Part shown: positions 37,125 through 48,655 of the stretch, piece after piece
Position numbering within the stretch: position 1 is the stretch's first letter
How the letters are laid out: every line of letters starts with the position of its first letter
Assembly: GCA_950295325.1 (NCBI GenBank)
Contig: OX485805.1
Span: 33,281,501-33,345,500, forward strand
Reading direction: 5' to 3'
Length of the DNA stretch: 64,000 nucleotides
Origin: Polytrichum commune
Lineage: Eukaryota; Streptophyta; Polytrichopsida; Polytrichales; Polytrichaceae
Position numbers and translations under genes: made by a program
The notes under the pieces: model-generated
Told to the model about the DNA's origin: nothing
Database searches by the model: none
Seen by the model: only the letters and a program-made list of their open reading frames with translations

Positions 37125-38408
37125 GGAGGACGTTAAGTACCCCCCCCACAAACTTTTCGGGGGGGGGGGAATATTCTGTCAAGGGCAGCCCCCGACATTT
37201 TTTCTGCACTCAACCGAAAACTGCTGCCCGCCCGCCCGCCCGCCCGCCCGATTTCAAAAAAACTATTATACTTGCATTTTTGAAGGCTACTTGTCCACAA
37301 ATCCCATATTGAGTGCACTTCATTTTCAAGGTCTCAAATGCAATATATATATTCACTTCCATCGAGTAAATAAGCAATTGACTAGATTTCATTTTCAAAG
37401 TAAAACTGCCAATAAAGCATGTAATTAACTTGGAAGTCAAAAATATTACAAAATCCTCATTAGCACTGAGGTTATAATTTTTGTCACTTACAATTCAAAA
37501 AGACTTTGTCATTCTAAAATGAAACTAAAAATATATTATAAATGATATATTATAATATAATATAATATCTAATACATATTTAATACCTTCTACTATCACA
37601 AAGTTTTCATACGCATTTAAACTAGTTAAGTAAGATTGAATGCAACTAAGTCTAATAATTTATGATTAATCCTAATTAATCCTATTTAAGCCCAATTAAA
37701 TCAGAAAATATGCATACCAAATTAATTAACCCTAATTAATTATAAAATATACTTACTGGAATTAATCATGATTTAAATGGAATTAACTCCAGTAAATATA
37801 ATTTATGATTAATTAGGCTTAATTAATTTGGTAAGCATATTTTCTGATTTAATTGGGCTTAATTAGGATTAATCATAATATATTAGACTTAGTTGCATTC
37901 AATCTTAAATGCATATGAAAACTTTGTGATAGTAGAAGGTATTAACTATATTATATATTATATATCATATTAAACTATTCAAAAATAAAATATAAATCAT
38001 TAATTTTAGTTTCATTTTAGAATGACAAAGTCTTTTTGAATTGTAAGTGACAAAAATTATAACCTCAGTGCTAATGAGGATTTTGTAATATTTTTGACTT
38101 CCAAGTTAATTACATGCTTTATTGGCAGTTTCACTTTGAAAATGAAATCTAGTCAATTGCTTATTTACTCAATGAAAGTGAACATATATGTTGGATTTGA
38201 GACCTTGAAAATGAAGTGCACTCAATATGGGATTTGTGGACAAGTAGCCTTCAAAAATGCAAGTACAATAGTTTTTTTTGAAATCGGACAGGCGGGCAGC
38301 AGTCTTTGGTCGGGTGCAGAAAAAATGTCGGGGGCTGCCCCTGACAGAATATCCCCCCCCCCCGGGGAAAGTTCGTGGGGGGGGGGGGGGGGGTACTTAA
38401 CGTCCTCC
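37125..38408. mobile_element. Large fold-back element with 9-bp target duplication (MULE-like)
   Basis: TTGCTGTTG at 37116-37124 is repeated exactly at 38409-38417. The termini GGAGGACGTTAAGTACCCCC are inverted copies, and the two arms of about 600 bp each match over almost their entire length. This makes a giant hairpin centred near 37770. The arms carry G/C homopolymers and a (CCCG)n run (37226-37251) on the left. A 9-bp duplication fits Mutator-like elements. No transposase inside. The two near-identical short ORFs beginning MTSKLITCFIG, one on each strand, are just the two arms. Confidence 0.88.
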
Positions 38409-38422
38409 TTGCTGTTGTTGCT

Positions 38423-41400
38423 CTAGAACCGATCATAGATGCTCTCAATCTCTTCTATGATATAGAGCTTTCTCCATTAAATTTTAAAGAAAGATTGCAT
38501 ATCTCACCCTGCCAATCCTTGATGTATGCCATCACCTCATCTGTGACATCTTGGTTCTGTTGATAGCTTGCATACAAAATTGATCGAATCTGTGGAGAAA
38601 TGTCCAGTGAATAATTTTAATCAAAAGCATATACTAGCCACATTATTATAATTCATCAAGAAAGGATCAGATTATTGTGAACCATCTGAAATGATTTCTA
38701 CATCTTATCATGATCATCTTTGACTTACTGGGCCCACATCACCAACAAAGTATGAACTTACTAAAACCAGTGCAAAAGTAATTCTAAACCTTCACAACTA
38801 CACTCTAAACTCCTTAATGTCACTCCTTGTTATCACATTTCCCTTCCATATATAATGGGCTTTGACATTAAAATAAACCACCAAAGTATTCCAACCACAC
38901 GCTCGCACACATCGCGTTGTCATCCTTGTAATTATTGCCCTTATTGCAATGTCGACTTTGTGTTATTCCATAATGTCACATTGTACATTAATTCTTCTTT
39001 ATCATGCATCCATGTCAACACTACAAAACTCCTTAATATGACGTGCACTTTGATCACATTCTATTGCGGAGTTTAGAGTGTATGTGCCTTAGGGGGCCCA
39101 CAACTGTGATATTCCTGAAGGGAGTGTAAACTAACTTAGTGTCACAGGTCCTACACCTTATCATTTACATCTACAATTTTATGGGCCCATATATATTGGC
39201 TGAGGTTATGCATGTCAAGTTCTTTGGGACCAGTTCAGAGAAAAATTCTACAACCAAATCTTCACTCACAGCTTCGACGTAATGTGTACATATACTCCTC
39301 AACAGAGCATCAGCTTAGTATTTTGTACCACAACAAAAGGATTTCAACACTTTATCATGAACATCTACGACTTTAAAGCCCACAGATTCATCAAAAGACT
39401 GTCAGCTCATAAGGACCAGGTAACAAACAATTTGTGCACCTTATCCTCAACATCTTGGACATAATAGGCCCATGTATTCATCAACAGACTATCAGCTTAT
39501 TACAACCAGTTCAGAAACAAAGCAACTGCTCATTCACATCTTCGACTTTTCATGTGTATACAGATTCCTCATGTTGGCTTATTTTGTACTGCAACAAATT
39601 GATTTCTACACCTCACCATGAACATCTTTGACTCAATGGGCCCATATGTACATATTCATCAACAGCGTCACAAGGAACTATTTAAAATATCCCCTTGTAC
39701 TGAAATGGGACAATCACAAACCTTCCCATTCGTAGAGTGCAAGGGAATGGAAATAATAAATATCCCTTCAACATTGGAATCATAATGAGGGACATTATGA
39801 AGACTTGTGGGACTAACCTTTGAGTTCCCAATATTGCTCATATTATTCACCCAGGGACATGGGTGTATCAAGTTTAGGTCTTCAAGGAATTATTTTCAAA
39901 ATGACCCTAACAATTAGAATTTAATGTGTCTCATGTCAAAATTCTAATAAACGTTGTATGGCCATCCAGAAAGAATTCAAAGCATAAGAGAATTTTATCC
40001 AAAGCTATGAAAATAATCTATATGCCCAATGAAATTACCAATGATCAACTTCAGGGACTAACTCACTCTCACTTGAAAACCAACTTGATCAACTGAAGGT
40101 CTGTTGGCCTAATTCGGTCTAGGATCTGAATCAGACATCTACTATTATGTGATGTGCATTGCTAAGTGTGGATCTAAGAATGGGTATGCAATGGAGGTCA
40201 ACCGACGACTTCACGACTTCCCAGAGGTCCTATTGTCGTTTCTTCTTGGTCATCGATAGACCTAACAACTCCATGTGTGATGTTTGTACATGTCAAGTTT
40301 GCGCGTTGATCATTTACCAACATAGCATGTCCCACCTCTGGCCATGGGGGGTCGATGCAACCAGGTCGGTCTGGGAAAAGCAAGTGCTTTCTTGGTTGTC
40401 CGTCAGCCAATTCATATGCTACCGTTAGCTTCTCCCTCTGCATTTGATGTTGCGAGCTGGAAATACATATATAGAACTTATGTGCCAGTTGTGAAACTGG
40501 TCTAATGTCATCTACAATGCTCTCTAAGGCTGTGGAAGGACCATACACGCGACCTAATGTTGTACTAATTCACTACTTGATGCTGATACAAATCTAAGGC
40601 CATTGTGCTTTTCTTGGAAACATACCTGCACATTCATCTGCAAATTATAATTTTGTGATGCTGATGATGACCGAAGTGGGGTGATGCATGACTGTGGATC
40701 AGGGATTACAGCAACTTCTTCACCTTCGCAATATAAAGATTCGTCTACTATGACAGGTCTTCTAGTAAGACGTATCGGGCATTGGAGTGTATGTTGTAAC
40801 ACTCAAGACCCCTTCCCTAAGCCAATATTCTTCCACATATTGACGTCGTGATGGAGTTGGCATAATAGTGACATTGTGTTTATGGGGAGGGGCCACTGTT
40901 ATTCCCTTTTTCTTGATCATTGAGATGCAGGTACAGCCGTTAGGAAGATTCAAGACTTGGTCATTCCAGAGTTGTAGAGCTGCATCCTGTGAGGAAGCCA
41001 TGCAAATCATGCTACCATGCCCCTCCTTGCAACCAAATCTGTTTCAAAGGAGGTTGAATTAGAGTTGATGACGGTTTCAATGTGGCAGGAACTTCAGCCA
41101 ATTCTCGTTCACGTGGAAAAAGCCCATCCATATCTATCTGCAAGGTCTTGAACAACATTGTTTTGATGTTCATGAAAGATGAAACCTCTTCCTCAAAAAA
41201 CACCAAAAGACGTCATGTGACTCATGTCGTCCAAGATCATCTAGAAGGTAGAAGGTGTATTGCACCTGTATCCAAAAAATTTGCACTAAGGTGGGGACTA
41301 GTCCTATATGAATACCAAGTCAGAGTTCTTTAAGTAATTCACGTGATGTCTTACTCGGTTAGATAGAATCACTAACAAGGGTGGCCGCTCTCCCTTTAGA

Positions 41401-43683
41401 ACAATTGTTAATAAATCACTCTAGCACCTTCAATGATTTGGTGAGATGTTAGTTCATATAGAGGAGCCACAGGCTCGGAATGAGTGCATTGAGAGGAATC
41501 AATTGATAAATTGTGTGTCTAAATTAGGAAAGGTATGCACTTCCAAATGTCATTCTTAGAACTTATTAGGATAGATTTTGACAGCACAGTCATGTATCAC
41601 CATCCAAACTCACTAGGTATTGAATTTCACTTCTACGAAAGTTTATAGAATTCTTACTATTTATAATGTCAATAATGCTCATAATGTGATAGCAACTCCA
41701 AAATAATGCCTCTTAAAATTGGTTTAGCAGCTCCAAACCAAGTTTTAAAGACAGTGACCTCTGCGAGTTCTATAGACAGGTGCCACTCAAAATAGACTTC
41801 AATCAAAGATTGATTAATCCGTGTGACACATTAAATTTCAAACCTTTCATAAATTTTATGTATCCACTGCAAAAGGCCAAAGCATATTGAAAGGTGTAGA
41901 TATGCTCAAGAATTGAGGAACTTGGTCCATAGTGCTCTTCTGTCAGAATCCTCCAAGCCATTACCGATTGTCTTGCAATTTGAAGTCATTTCTCCGTGTA
42001 ACCATCGGCTCAAAAATGGGAATAGAATAGACAGATATCTCAATGAGAATGAGTCCAAGTTTGAAAGGACTTGCATTTGTTCGTGTACATTGAACCAACA
42101 TATAGGGTAACACTCACATAACAAAATGTTGGTACTCTTCGGCTTTGAAATATCTGCTGGTTGGCTCCGAAGGCCACCTAGCCTTGCCATTGTAATAAGT
42201 TTTAGTGCAGATTCAGTTTCAGCTTTCGTCCTACTTGAAGACCCCTGAAATGCTATGAAATTGTCCACGCCTTTTTGGAAGAGACAATGGGAAGGATGTG
42301 AATTGCATTGAAGGTCAAATCAGTGCACATGTCAAATGCATATAATCTGCATAACCGCCAGAGTATGGTATCATCAGTGATACCCCCAAGTTTGTCATCG
42401 CTCTTGATCACTGGATGATTCTCCATGTTTTCTCATGAATTTATGCATTATTTCCACAGTTCTCTGATGAAGTGGGAATCGACCTTGCTTGTGATTATAA
42501 CTACAATGAACAAATGGTCATTTCCAATCAACTCTGTTGAGGTGTAACAAAGCCAACAGCCCGCATAGCCTCCCTCTTTAGGTGCTCCAACTTCCCATTG
42601 GGCTGGATGGTTCCCTGTAAAAAGCATCAAAGCAGCACGATTCTGCAAGTTTAACCTAAAGCCATAAATCAGAAATGCATACCTTATATCTGCATGAAAT
42701 GATGAAGTTCCAGCAATTCAATTTGGTTCAAAATACAACAAACTCCAATTGCCTCACCAAGCCTCTTTGTAGTTGATGGCAGGAATCTAATGTTGGACAG
42801 ATCTGTCCTTATGGTCAAGTAATTTCCTAGAGATTGGAGGATCAAATAGTCAAGCTAGTACACGCAATCTCAAGTGAATTTCACATAATTATTATGAGTG
42901 GTTGTCATGCTGGGAAAGTAACCTTATTTCCAAATATGTAAGCTCCACGTTGTAGATTGAGGTAGTAATGTAAATCTGCTATGACAACAAATTGGATGCC
43001 ATACCTTCTCGTGGTAGACTGAGTATTGCAGTTTATTGTTGGAAATACAGCTTCAATTGGATACCCAAAGTCAACATCAAAGGCATGTACAAATGCCATC
43101 ACCAGCTCCTCTCCCTAAGTGGTATTCAAAACCTTCTCAATATATTATTACCACTTTTGGATGTCTTAAACATCTTCTTAGAACTAGGGGGAATAGAAAA
43201 TATAGATATGGCACCCAACTTTGATGACTTTTGTGCGTGTAAGACTAGGAGATCAACAATCCAACAATCCTTTGTATGAGTTTCGATGAGCTTGAAACCC
43301 GTCTCCAATGGCACATGAATGTAAAAACAATTGGAGGTTTTCCTGTCAAAATCAACATAACCACATATGATCATAAAAACTATAAAGAGTTCAATTTGAT
43401 TTAAGACATCATCTCTAAAAATTGTGGTTGATTATCCTATATATTTGAATGTACTTGAAGTTTATTCCACGTGCCCTCCCCGGTCACCTTGAGCACAGCT
43501 CTTCCTTGGTGTTCCATTCTCCAGGTTGCATAATTTGTGTTCATCAATGCAATGTAAATCCAATTGTTTAAAAATAATTTTAAAAATAGAAAACAAAAAA
43601 ATATGAATACAAATAATGTACATATTCTTCCACATACCTTCATTGTTTGCTTCTTGCCATTGACTTGTATTGAGCACTCTGGA
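38423..43683 (-). CDS. Candidate multi-exon gene of unknown function
   Basis: A chain of minus-strand exons with GT-AG borders and agreeing phases: 43683-43638, 43518-43488, 43342-43152, 43110-43005, 42807-42758, then an exon from 42614 containing NHPAQWEVGAPKEGG. Coding-looking blocks follow near 42268-42110, 41190-41040 (LFPRERELAEVPATLKPSS), 41015-40830 (CTCISMIKKKGITVAPPHKH), 40790-40635 and 40530-40205. The last pair may be about 38588-38500 (ILYASYQQNQDVTDEVMAYI) and a short exon with a TAG stop near 38423. I recognise no domain. Splices after 42614 are not settled, the start is not found, and some blocks carry stops if read through. It may be a host gene, a decayed gene, or a transposase of an unknown element. 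Arrays of one repeat family lie on both sides. Confidence 0.45.
38685..39670 (+). repeat. Diverged tandem array, about 95-105-bp unit
   Basis: The core 'atcatgaacatct..gact.....gcccata..attcatcaacag.ct.tcagct.a' recurs with changes near 38705, 39165, 39250, 39355, 39450, 39535 and 39625. A non-repeat stretch interrupts it at about 38790-39140. It lies inside the candidate gene region, probably intronic. The same unit, inverted, is at 43855-44060. Confidence 0.7.
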
Positions 43684-43854
43684 CTTGACAACACATATTT
43701 TTAAATATCTTCCCTCCTAAATATCTAAAGAGGTTCAATTTTGCAGCTTGGAGAGACTATAATCATAATATAACAATATTTGAAATATGGTTCTCTTACA
43801 ATACAAAGCCACAAGTTTGATAAGCTTACATAACATAGGTGAGGTTTAGATTTT

Positions 43855-44060
43855 TTAATTTTTTAATTTTTTTGCATTGGTTGGAATAAGGTGACACTCT
43901 ACTGATGAATATGTAGGTCCATTATGTTGAAGATGTTCATAATAAGGTGTAGAAATTGTTTGTTACCTAGTTTTAATAAGTTGACTCTCTTTTGGTGAAT
44001 ATGTTGGTCCACTATGTAGAAGATGTTCGTGAACATGTTTCAAATTTGTAATGCATTGGT
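43855..44060 (-). repeat. Two inverted copies of the 38.7-39.7 kb repeat unit
   Basis: Two units about 92 bp apart read 'gaatatgt.ggtccattatgttgaagatgttcat' on the plus strand. That is the reverse complement of the array unit. They lie beyond the upstream end of the candidate gene. Confidence 0.65.
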
Positions 44061-45270
44061 TCTAAATAATGTGACATGCAAGATCCAATGAAGGGAGAAA
44101 TTTAGCGCTCCATAGATGACTCTAGATGGATATTCAAGCAAACAACAACCCATCATTGTTCTTTGCAAGTGGCTCACCTAATCAACATGCGGGTCTTTCA
44201 GGACCTATCACTATTAACAAGAACGCTTTAATTGTGGTTGGCACACATAGCGAGGAGCCAACGCATTCTAGTGACACACTCAAAGCCAGGAAAGCAAGTG
44301 CATTCTCATCCCCACCCCCCACGTTGCTAATTCTGTCCAAGTTGCTCGGTCCTTCCTTGTAGGCCTCCCAAGCTTTAGTTTTTTTTTTTGGTTTAGTAAG
44401 AAAGTAACATGAATTTAATTGGTGATTCCTAAGAAAATGTAATGGAAAGAGAGACGGGTTGCCTTGATCTACTCTTAATCTAGTGGAATGCAATTGAAAC
44501 ATTTTCACAAAATATAACTTAGGGAGTGTCACAAGAGTGAGATTGCGGCATGCCAAACACCATTGCCCATGATTGGTTTTGGGATTATGGAATTGTCAAT
44601 TTTGCCACAAGCATTGTCTAAGGTACCGAGGCCTTAAAGCGTCACCTTCCTTTTGTTTTTTGTTTTTTTGGCACAAATTGAAAATTCAATTGCAAAGAGA
44701 ACCCAAAAGCATCACCTTCCTTTTGGAGACACATATTTTTTTAACCTTAAGTCATCAACAAGTGAGTGCAACTTGACCATCAAGTAAGTCATAATTAATC
44801 ATATGCAACCTTAAGTATAAAATAGCACCACTTTGACCATTCATAACAACAATGTAAGAAGGACGCAAGAACATTTTTAAAAGAGCACCAACTTTGGCCA
44901 ATCATAATCGTTGATTAGGGATTCATTTGCTCAACAAGGTGGTGTAAGAAGTCATCCACAAAAGGGGACAACACCTTCACTTCACAAAGGTTCCTCACCC
45001 ACAATAAGGTTGATTTTGTGATGATTCTCACTTAGCAATCCAACATCTATAGACCCATGTAGTGGAAAGTAAAAGGCTCTTTCCTTAAGACAACTTTGAG
45101 AATTATTGTAGGTTTCAGATGAATTTATTTTTGAATTTAGTTTGTAAACTTATATTGACTAGCTTATTTATATTTGTTTTTTTTGTTTTTTTTAAATGCC
45201 AAGCTATCTAGCTTGCTTGAAATAGAAAAGTCTCTTAAAATGACACTTTTAGGCCTCAATACCTTATAGC
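44061..45270. other. No gene recognised
   Basis: Opposed short frames at 44126-44362 (plus) and 44182-44556 (minus) shadow each other and carry no domain. 'cagcaccttccttttg'-like phrases recur near 44640 and 44710. Confidence 0.35.
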
Positions 45271-45657
45271 ATGAACTTGGTTGCACCTTTGTGGAAAGGA
45301 CCAAGCCAAACTAGAGCTCTTGATTGTTACCATGAAATATTTGGGAAGAAAATTGTCCACTCAAAAAGTTAGTAGTTGTATTAGAATATGGCTCCTACTT
45401 AGGGGATTACATTTTGGACCATTCAGATTGAGAGAAAGGATCTTATTCTTTTTGAACTAACTCAAGATGGGAAGAGGGTGCACCAAACCATTTGGCACGG
45501 GCTCCTACCTTACACAAAAGTTACATGGGATAAGGTTGTTAAGGAAGTTGAAGTTGTTTTCATATGTGACAAAATCTTCGAAAACTTCAACAATGTGATA
45601 TGGGAGGGCCAACAATCCCCGGCCCTCTTCCATAGACCAAACTTTATGATTTCTTGA
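45271..45657 (+). pseudogene. Remnant of an unidentified protein-coding element
   Basis: A short frame (45271-45372, MNLVAPLWKGPSQTRALDCY...) is followed after stops by an 84-codon open frame without a start (45403-45657). That frame contains IERKDLILFELTQDGKRVHQ and WHGLLPYTKVTWDKVVKEVE. Its composition is protein-like (balanced, with W, H and E/K pairs), unlike the neighbouring noise. I do not recognise the family. Perhaps one decayed gene or transposon ORF. Confidence 0.4.
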
Positions 45658-46441
45658 AATATTAAGCACGTGCCTACTGTGGGTTTAGTTGATCATGCTT
45701 AGGTGTGTCACCCTCTTGAGGTTGTTTGTTTCTAATGCGTGCACCTTGCATAATTGCCTTGCCCTCTATTCCAGGTCACGATGTCATTGTAGGTTTTTTG
45801 GATAATGAATTGTTTCATTGTTTCATTTTCCCCCCAAAACAAACAAACATGAAGTTGGTCTTGTACAACCCCTTTGCCCATGACAAATGATTTTACATAG
45901 GTGGAGGAATAAGCTCTAGCCACTTGGACTGATGCACGTAATGCATGCTTTAGTGAATGGGTGCACCCCTAAAGGAGCAAACCTCCTCTTTTAAAGTCTT
46001 TCTAAGATGATTTTAATAAATAATAATTATTTTTTTAATAAATATATATACATATATAAACAACACTAAGGAAATATGATTTGATTTTATGAAAAAACTA
46101 GTTAAATATTTTTTTGAGACAAAATCCAAATTATGTTCAAAGTTTCAATCTAACATGATGCTTGGAGAGGGAGGTATCTACCTTCCTCTCAAAGTACTAC
46201 AAGAGCACAACACGATCTCCATTTATAGTCAATACTTTGCATAATGTCTACTAATATTCATTATTTGTATGACATTCGTACATTAGAAGTGAGATATCAT
46301 GAGGCTTTGGATAAATGTGTTTTTGTAGGAGAGAAATAGGTAGAATGATACCTACAATCCCTCCAACAAATGTTTGATCACCACAATTCATGTGGTAGAT
46401 AAATTATGTCTCAATCAAACGTCTGTGAGGTCGACCTCCAA

Positions 46442-47010
46442 CAGTAATCTCCCGCTTAAGTGCGCACTTTGAACCGGAGTCGTTGGTGCGCATTTAGTTG
46501 GTAGGTGCGTACTTTCCAAATTTCTATCGAACCAGAAGAAATGAGCAGTTTTAAAAATATCGATGATGCAAACAACGAAGAATATTGTGTTGTTATGTTG
46601 GAGGAAGTTGATGAAGTTCTAGAAATGATGCAAATTGAAGAAGAACTACCTATCGATGACAAAATTCAGCCTATCAAGACATTTATGAATCTAAAAGTGC
46701 TACCAACTTCAAAGGCTTTGAAGCTCTACACAGCATTGTCCTCGATATTGATGACCAGTTGCTTTGTTATAATGTTCAAACGGAAGTTGGACAAATGTAT
46801 GATGAATTGCGACGATCATTTGAGATGTTTCATTGAAACGTTAACAAACTGACATTGAATGTCAAGCATAACAAATTCATGCGTTTGCGACAAATGACTC
46901 TGCATGACATGTTCAAACACTAAAATATGAACCCTAATTTTTGTCAAAAAATTGCGCACTTAACCGGGATTCGTACTTAAACGGGTGCATACTTAAGTGG
47001 GAGATTACTG
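46442..47010 (+). mobile_element. Short pogo/Tigger-like element, 569 bp
   Basis: The left terminus CAGTAATCTCCCGCTTAAGT is inverted at the right end (acttaagtgggagattactg). TA follows the right end, and the left flank is AA, probably a mutated TA. Inside, a plus frame (46505-46852, 115 residues) contains EVDEVLEMMQIEEELPIDDK. A C-terminal piece in another frame reads KFMRLRQMTLHDMF, similar to the 'RQ.(T/S)I.DFF' tails of Tigger transposases. It looks like an internally deleted derivative keeping the transposase C-terminus. Confidence 0.65.
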
Positions 47011-47949
47011 TAGCTGCCTCATAATCTAATAACCACACCATGTAGCTAGCACACAAGTGAAACAATGATCAAGGCTAAACTCTTAATATGCCCTTTCCCT
47101 TTGTGTTTTGCACACGTTTTATTTGCAAATATACAAGCATGTATTCCTTCCAACATCTGCAATAACAAAATTCCACATTGATTTGGCATGTTTATTCATT
47201 TGTCGGCGCCTTTTTAGTCCAGAACTTACATTTATTCAGAGGGTAATATGAAATTCAAGTTCACACAATTCCATGAAATAATGAAGGAATTGTTGCATAT
47301 TGAACAACATGTAAAGTCAAAGGAAAAACCTTCAACACTCAATTTGGTTGCAAGGAATTGTCATGAATATGCAAATCTCTTGTTTAAGGTTTGCACGATG
47401 TGTAAGATATTTGAAATAATAAGGAATGTTTTTGTTCATGTTTGCCAAATAACTATTAATTTTTAATTGATTTATTGGATAATCAACATATTTATTTCAT
47501 TGCCAAATGATGTACAAGGAGCAGAGAGTGGGGCAACTTGTTAAGGTGCACATGGTGGGTGCATGATGGGTTCACGCGGTGGAATTACACAACCCCAAGA
47601 AGGATTAGACAACTATTAAAGAATGAACAACCAAAGGGCAATCAAACCAACATTAGGCACCGTAATGCTCCAAGAAATCCCAGAATGCAATTGGTGATAA
47701 ACAAGGTTGTTTGACTTTGTTGTGAATGTAAGCATTAGCTTAGGCCTCTTTCACAACCTACTCCCACGAAATTTTTGCATACTAAAGAAGCTATTGCCAA
47801 ACAGTTTGATGCACCTTCTTGTATCCTACATAGTGTTATTGGGTGTTGTTGACAATGAGGTCATTCATTCATTTCTCACAAATTCTTTATCAATCCAAAG
47901 TGTAAATCTTCTTAACAATAACCTTATTCCTAGAGAACTTATGCAAGGA
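47011..47949. other. No gene recognised
   Basis: Plus frames 47248-47466 and 47707-47970 have no domain that I can name. AT-rich flank of the dispersed repeat. Confidence 0.35.
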
Positions 47950-48655
47950 GACTGTCGCAACTCTTGCTAATATCCCTTAACTATCTTGATCATTTCTCAA
48001 TTCTAGGAAGGGTCATGAGTGCTAACCCTTCGCATTCCACTCATGTGAATGATTAGCTCCCAATATCTCGAACCTTCAAGCTCATAGGTGGGTGATCAAT
48101 CCTCCTACCTTGCATTTGGGACTCTCCCCTTAGTCGGTAGCCAATGGTTAGATGTGGACTTCCATTCATGAAAGTCCACTCTTTAGTTGATCATCGCGTT
48201 GCCGGAGCAACACTACAACAACCCGAACCATACTAGGCAACTATGCCCCCATGTTGGGCCAACGCCCGTGGAGGCCGTGCCGTAAGGCCTTAGGTGGTTC
48301 GGCCAGCATGTAGGACTTTGGGCAGGGCCTCTACCCCACCATCAATAAACATTTTGTCTCTCTCCTAAGAGTTGGGGCCAAGTAGACATTCTCTCTTAGC
48401 CGTTGGAGGTGCAGTCCCTGAGCAACTTCAGACCTTCATAACTTCCTTGTTTGGTATCTGAATCTACCAAGCAACCACTCCATTGTCATCTACACTTCAC
48501 GTAGATGCTGATAGACACCTCACTTGCCTCATTACGGCAAGTATTGAGGAAGTTATGGCTGTTCTAACCTCGGCAGTCCCAAGCGCCACTCCCAGGTCGC
48601 TGCTGTCCCTAGGCAGTGCCTCACTCAAATTGCCATATCTCCTAGCACTACCAAA
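47950..48655 (-). repeat. Dispersed repeat copy B (inverted partner of 32840-33955)
   Basis: Its reverse complement follows copy A from 'gctaggagatatggcaatttg' to 'gagttgcgaca'. It lacks the 394-bp MITE present in copy A. The plus frame 48483-48695 is only a chance reading through it. Confidence 0.75.

Noticed and set aside
37210-38426. Two almost identical proteins starting MTSKLITCFIG as a duplicated gene
   Set aside because: They are the same reading of the two inverted arms of a fold-back element.
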